A DNA stretch of 64,000 bases from Micromonospora sp. RHAY321. GTDB lineage: Bacteria; Actinomycetota; Actinomycetes; Mycobacteriales; Micromonosporaceae. Made by a program: the position numbers and the translations under genes. The stretch spans positions 720,048 through 784,047 of the forward strand of contig NZ_JAMHIW010000002.1 of assembly GCF_023896955.1 (NCBI RefSeq), in the 5' to 3' direction. The stretch's first letter is position 1; each line of letters starts with the position of its first letter. Shown piece after piece: positions 60,152-64,000 of this stretch. The notes below the pieces were generated by a model. That model made no database searches. It was not told where the DNA came from and worked only from the letters and a program-made list of their open reading frames with translations.

Positions 60152-60952
60152 ATGAGCGACACACCGGACACCATCGTCCTCATCCACGGGTTCTGGGTCA
60201 CCCCCCGCAGCTGGGAGAACTGGGTCACGCACTACCAGGACAAGGGCTTCCGCGTCCTCACCCCGGCCTACCCCGGGCTGGAGGTCGAGGTCGAGGCCCT
60301 CAACGCCGACCCCAGCCCCCTGGAGACGCTCACCGCGCCGCAGATCATCGAACACCTCTCCACCGTGGTCGGAGCGCTGCCCACACCACCCATCCTCATG
60401 GGCCACTCCGCCGGCGGGGCCTTCACCCAGGTGCTGCTCGACCGGGGCTACGGCACGTCCGCGGTCGTCCTCAACTCAGCGCCCACCGAAGGCGTCAAGG
60501 TGATCCCGTTCTCGCAGCTGCGATCGACCTTCCCGGTGCTGCGAAACCCGGCGAACCGGCACCGCGCCGTCGGCCTGACCTTCGAGCAGTGGCACTACGC
60601 CTTCACCAACACCTTCGACGAGCACGAGTCCCGCGCCCTGTACGAGCGCTACGCCATCCCCGCCGCGGGCGGCATCCTCTGGGACAGCGTGCTGGCCAAC
60701 CTGCTGCCCGGCCCACAGGACATCGCGGTCAACTACCACAACGACCAGCGCGCGCCACTGCTGTTCATCTCCGGCTCCGAGGACCACATCATGCCGCCGA
60801 GCGTGCAGCAGTCCAACGCCCGGCACTACAAGGGCGACACCGTCACCGAGGTCGAACTCCACGACGGGTACGCGCACCTGCTGCCCGCCCAGCAGGGCTG
60901 GCAGGACATCGCCGACCACGCCCTGGACTGGGCCCTACGGCACGCCCGGTGA
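60152..60952 (+). CDS. Alpha/beta hydrolase
   Basis: 266-residue hydrolase. The oxyanion HGFW motif is VLIHGFWVTPRSWENWV; the nucleophile elbow is MGHSAGGAF (Ser), the Asp is probably in FISGSEDHIMPP and the His in LHDGYAHLLP. No signal. The substrate is not clear. ATG 60152; TAGGGT (60088-60093) may be the -10. The stop overlaps the next gene. Confidence 0.88.
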   Translation: MSDTPDTIVLIHGFWVTPRSWENWVTHYQDKGFRVLTPAYPGLEVEVEALNADPSPLETLTAPQIIEHLSTVVGALPTPPILMGHSAGGAFTQVLLDRGYGTSAVVLNSAPTEGVKVIPFSQLRSTFPVLRNPANRHRAVGLTFEQWHYAFTNTFDEHESRALYERYAIPAAGGILWDSVLANLLPGPQDIAVNYHNDQRAPLLFISGSEDHIMPPSVQQSNARHYKGDTVTEVELHDGYAHLLPAQQGWQDIADHALDWALRHAR

Positions 60953-61749
60953 GCACCGTGGAGCCGCTGCGGATCACCCACATCGGCGGCCCCACCACGC
61001 TGATCGAAATCGGCGGTTGGCGGCTGCTCACCGACCCCACCTTCGACCCACCCGGCCGGCGCTACACCTTCGGGTGGGGCACCTCCTCCCGCAAGCTCAC
61101 CGGCCCGGCGGTCCGAGCCGCCGACCTCGGCCCGATCGACGCGGTACTACTCACCCACGACCACCACGGCGACAACCTCGACGACGCCGGCCGCGCGTTG
61201 CTCGCCGACGTCGACACCGTGCTCACCACCGTCGCCGGGGCGCGCCGGCTCGGCCGCGGCGCGCAGGGACTGCGCGCCTGGCAGACCACCCAGCTCACAC
61301 GCTCCGGACGCCCGACGATCCAGGTGACCGCGACACCCTGCCGACACGGCCCACCCCTGAGCACACCGATCGTCGGCGACGTCGTCGGCTTCGCCCTGCG
61401 CTGGCCCGACCAGCGACACGGCGCACTGTGGATCACCGGCGACACCGTCCTGCACCACGGCGTACGCCAGGTGGCCACCCGCATCCCGGTCGGCACCGTG
61501 CTGCTGCATCTCGGCGGCGTACGGTTCCCGATCACCGGGCCGCTGCGCTACTCGATGACCGCCCGACGAGCCGTCCAGCTCTGCGCCGCGCTACGACCAC
61601 ACACCACCCTCCCGGTGCACTACGAGGGCTGGCAGCACTTCCAGGAACCCCGCGACGTGATCGAGCAGGCGTTCGCCACCGCACCGGCCGCCGTCCGCGA
61701 CACCCTCCGCTGGTTGCCGCTCGGCAAACCCATCACGATCACCGCATAA
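60949..61749 (+). CDS. Metallo-beta-lactamase fold hydrolase (UlaG-like)
   Basis: 266-residue MBL-fold protein. LLTHDHHGDNLD is the HxHxDH-type metal motif; GDTVLHHGV and LPVHYEGWQHF carry the later ligands. It resembles L-ascorbate-6-phosphate lactonase UlaG and phosphodiesterases. Start GTG 60949 overlaps the hydrolase stop, so both are co-expressed. Confidence 0.88.
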   Translation: MSTVEPLRITHIGGPTTLIEIGGWRLLTDPTFDPPGRRYTFGWGTSSRKLTGPAVRAADLGPIDAVLLTHDHHGDNLDDAGRALLADVDTVLTTVAGARRLGRGAQGLRAWQTTQLTRSGRPTIQVTATPCRHGPPLSTPIVGDVVGFALRWPDQRHGALWITGDTVLHHGVRQVATRIPVGTVLLHLGGVRFPITGPLRYSMTARRAVQLCAALRPHTTLPVHYEGWQHFQEPRDVIEQAFATAPAAVRDTLRWLPLGKPITITA

Positions 61750-61871
61750 CAGCAGGCACCGGGGGAGAGCGGCACCCCCAGCCGCAAGATTCCCTCAAGA
61801 TCATTGCATCGACGAACTCCGACGATCATGCTGATCGAAACCCGCGCCACGGTCCACCAGTCGGAGGCCAC

Positions 61872-63980
61872 ATGAGACGCCAGCGATCCATCCTCATAGC
61901 CGTGTCCACACTCCTCGCGGTCACCCTCACCACCGCCCCCGCCCCCGCCAGCGCCCAGAGCGCCGCGCTACCCAACCAGGTCGCCAACCTCACCGTCCGC
62001 CAGGCCGACGGGTACGCCACCCTCGCCTGGCAACCCGTCGACGGCGCCACCGACTACCAGATCGAACGCACCGCCGTCGACGCCAACGGCACCCCCACCG
62101 GCGCACCGACCATCGTCGGCATCTGGCGCCCCAACCGCCAGATCAACCAGGAGTCACCCACCTTCGCCGACTCCGGATTCAACCCCGGCGACACGTTCCA
62201 GTGGCGGGTACGCGCCCGCGCCGGCACCACCGAACAGCCCTACTCCGACCCGGTCGTCGCCACCACCACCGCACCGTGGGGCAACCCCGGAAACCCCGGC
62301 GAGCAGCTGCGCACCCAGTGGGAGACCACCCACGCCGCGCAGTACACCAGCGACACCGACGAGTACGCCTACACCGCCGCCATCGACGCCCTCAGCGACC
62401 GCGTCCGCGTCGTCGAGCTCGGCCGCACCCTGCAGAACCGACCCATCAACATGATGGTCATCGGCAGCCCCACCCCGCCGGCCACCCCGGCCGCCGTCGC
62501 CGCCACCGCACCCGTTGCCATCAACTGCAACGTGCACGGCAACGAACCCGGCGACCGCGAAGCCTGCCTCATCATGGCCCGGCAACTCGCCTTCAGCACC
62601 GACCCCCGCATCACCGACCTGCTCAGCCACACCACCGTCCTGATCGTCCCCACCATCAACGGCGACGGCCGGGCCAACAACACCCGCGGCAACTCCACCG
62701 GCCAGGACCTCAACCGCGACTACTCGCTCATCCGCCAACCCGAGACCGCCGCGTACATCAAGATGGTCCGCGACTACCGACCCGTCGCCGGCTACGACGG
62801 CCACGAGTTCGGCAACTCCCGCGCCGGTGACCTGCCGATGCTCCCGCCCCGACACCAGAACGTCGCCCAGCCCATCTTCGACCAGTCCCAGGACATGATC
62901 GAAGGCCACATGTACGCCAAGGGCGCCGAAGCCGGCTGGTGGGCCTGCCCCTACGGCTGCGAAGGCGGCGGCAACGTCGGCCTCAGCGAGGAAACCATCC
63001 TGCGCAACACCCTCGGCCTCAAGAACGTCGCCAACTCCCTGCTGGAACTGCGCAGCTCCGGCGGACAGACCCGACCCGACGAGGGCAACACCGCCAACAA
63101 CCGGCGCCGCAAGACCTACTCCGCGCTGTGGACCTTCCACCAGTTCCTCGACTACCACCGCGCCGACCGCGGCGACATCCTCACCGCCCGCGCCGAGGCC
63201 ATCGAGATCCAGGCCGCCAACACCGGCCGCCTCGTCTTCCGCGGCTCCCGACCCATCCCCGCCCACCCGGCGCCGCACCCCGGCGACAGCCCCCCGCCGC
63301 TCGACGCACCCCGCGCCGACCTCATCCTCGACAACGCACCCTGCGCCTACAAGCTCACCGAGGAGCAGTACAACGGCCCCCGCACCGACGGACCGGGTGG
63401 CGTCGGCACCACCGTCGCGCAGCGCATCGCCGCCCACGGCTGGAAGGTCATCAAGACCAGCGACGGCTACTACGTCCCCCTCAACCAGCCCGAACGCGGC
63501 CTCATCCCGCTGCTCCTCGACACCAAGGGCGTGGAGAAGCTGACCGACGGCGAACGCATCTACCCGACCCTCACCGGCCGGCGCAACGGACCACTGGTCG
63601 TCTCCGGCTTCACCTGCGCCGCCGACGCCACCATCAACGGCCCGGTCACCGTCCGCGCGGGCGCGGCACTCGTCGCGACCGGAACGACCATCAGCGGACC
63701 GGTCAACGCCACCGGCGCCGCCGGCGTCGTCCTCGCCGACGCCACCGTCAACGGACCGGTCCGGATCGCGAACACCACCGACGCGATCTCCATCATCGAC
63801 GTCACCATCGCCGGCCCGGTCGACCTGTCCGGCAACACCACCGGCACCGACGCACCCCTGCTGGTCGGCAACACCATCCGAGGGCCGCTCAGCTGCACCG
63901 GCAACAACCCCGCACCGATCAACCTCGGCGTCGCCAACACCGTGCACGGACCGCGCAGCACCCAGTGCGCGGCACTGTGA
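61872..63980 (+). CDS. Secreted M14-family zinc carboxypeptidase with repeat tail
   Basis: 702-residue exported protein. Signal peptide 1-29 (VSTLLAVTLTTAPAPASAQ). A fibronectin-III-like domain (about 35-135) precedes the M14 peptidase domain: HGNEPGDREA supplies His and Glu for zinc and GYDGHEFGN the second His. From about residue 590 the tail has five repeats (TINGPVTV, TISGPVNA, TVNGPVRI, TIAGPVDL, TIRGPLSC), likely a right-handed beta-helix. CGGAGGCC precedes the ATG. It would digest extracellular peptides or peptidoglycan-linked substrates. Confidence 0.9.
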   Translation: MRRQRSILIAVSTLLAVTLTTAPAPASAQSAALPNQVANLTVRQADGYATLAWQPVDGATDYQIERTAVDANGTPTGAPTIVGIWRPNRQINQESPTFADSGFNPGDTFQWRVRARAGTTEQPYSDPVVATTTAPWGNPGNPGEQLRTQWETTHAAQYTSDTDEYAYTAAIDALSDRVRVVELGRTLQNRPINMMVIGSPTPPATPAAVAATAPVAINCNVHGNEPGDREACLIMARQLAFSTDPRITDLLSHTTVLIVPTINGDGRANNTRGNSTGQDLNRDYSLIRQPETAAYIKMVRDYRPVAGYDGHEFGNSRAGDLPMLPPRHQNVAQPIFDQSQDMIEGHMYAKGAEAGWWACPYGCEGGGNVGLSEETILRNTLGLKNVANSLLELRSSGGQTRPDEGNTANNRRRKTYSALWTFHQFLDYHRADRGDILTARAEAIEIQAANTGRLVFRGSRPIPAHPAPHPGDSPPPLDAPRADLILDNAPCAYKLTEEQYNGPRTDGPGGVGTTVAQRIAAHGWKVIKTSDGYYVPLNQPERGLIPLLLDTKGVEKLTDGERIYPTLTGRRNGPLVVSGFTCAADATINGPVTVRAGAALVATGTTISGPVNATGAAGVVLADATVNGPVRIANTTDAISIIDVTIAGPVDLSGNTTGTDAPLLVGNTIRGPLSCTGNNPAPINLGVANTVHGPRSTQCAAL

Positions 63981-64000
63981 CCGTCGACTGACCACCGTGC

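Noticed and set aside
61017..61871. Upstream extension of the M14 peptidase frame
   Set aside because: It lies antiphase over the MBL-fold gene; the signal peptide starts at 61872.

Overview
The window is high-GC actinobacterial DNA, most likely from Micromonospora or a close relative in the Micromonosporaceae. This rests on the GC-rich third positions, the frequent GTG starts and 4-base start/stop overlaps, a cell-division neighbourhood ordered like Mycobacterium tuberculosis Rv1822-Rv1832, and actinomycete families such as DUF574, DUF5999 and EgtABCD. No phage, IS element, rRNA or CRISPR array was seen. The window holds one tRNA, for selenocysteine.

Layout. 1-3731: ergothioneine genes egtA (5'-truncated), egtB, egtC, egtD. 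3.8-6.8 kb: a yybP-ykoY manganese riboswitch before an UPF0016/GDT1-type Mn exporter, small membrane proteins, and NhaA. 7.2-13.2 kb: a surface-polysaccharide group with a Wzz/BY-type tyrosine kinase, a convergent low-molecular-weight tyrosine phosphatase, a glycosyltransferase, a DUF4012 protein and an LPVTG-type surface protein. 13.2-23.8 kb: two near-identical secreted lysozyme-like genes, each with a long, repeat-rich, probably structured noncoding leader. These two direct repeats bracket a DHA2 efflux pump, a geranylgeranyl-reductase-like flavoprotein, a 5'-nucleotidase, an SDR without its usual stop codon, and a two-gene unit with a nucleotidyltransferase.

24.1-32.9 kb is the most striking part. 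A formate dehydrogenase alpha subunit is interrupted by an in-frame TGA at 24714-24716. A hairpin with a GGUCU loop follows it, and the spacing equals that of the E. coli fdhF SECIS. Next come the iron-sulfur and NrfD-like subunits, then tRNA-Sec (UCA anticodon), selA and selB. One locus therefore carries a selenoprotein and most of the machinery needed to decode it. Only selD is missing from the window.

33-40 kb: CNNM/HlyC-type transporter, HhH-GPD glycosylase, small unknowns, UspA, DUF574 methyltransferase, SpoIIE-type phosphatase and MarR regulator. 40-46.5 kb: pgsA-like, DUF881, Sbp, DUF881, gcvH, garA-like FHA, ftsR-like MerR, DUF151, second MerR. 46.9-50.3 kb: truncated hemoglobin, flavohemoglobin, DivIVA-domain protein, methyltransferase. 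50.3-55.3 kb: DUF1905, NAD(P)-binding protein, sirtuin, then a glycine riboswitch controlling gcvP. 55.4-64 kb: DUF5999, PabB-type chorismate enzyme, peptide deformylase, GNAT, TauE/SafE permease, EEP hydrolase, alpha/beta hydrolase, metallo-beta-lactamase-fold protein, and a large secreted M14 carboxypeptidase with a repeat tail.
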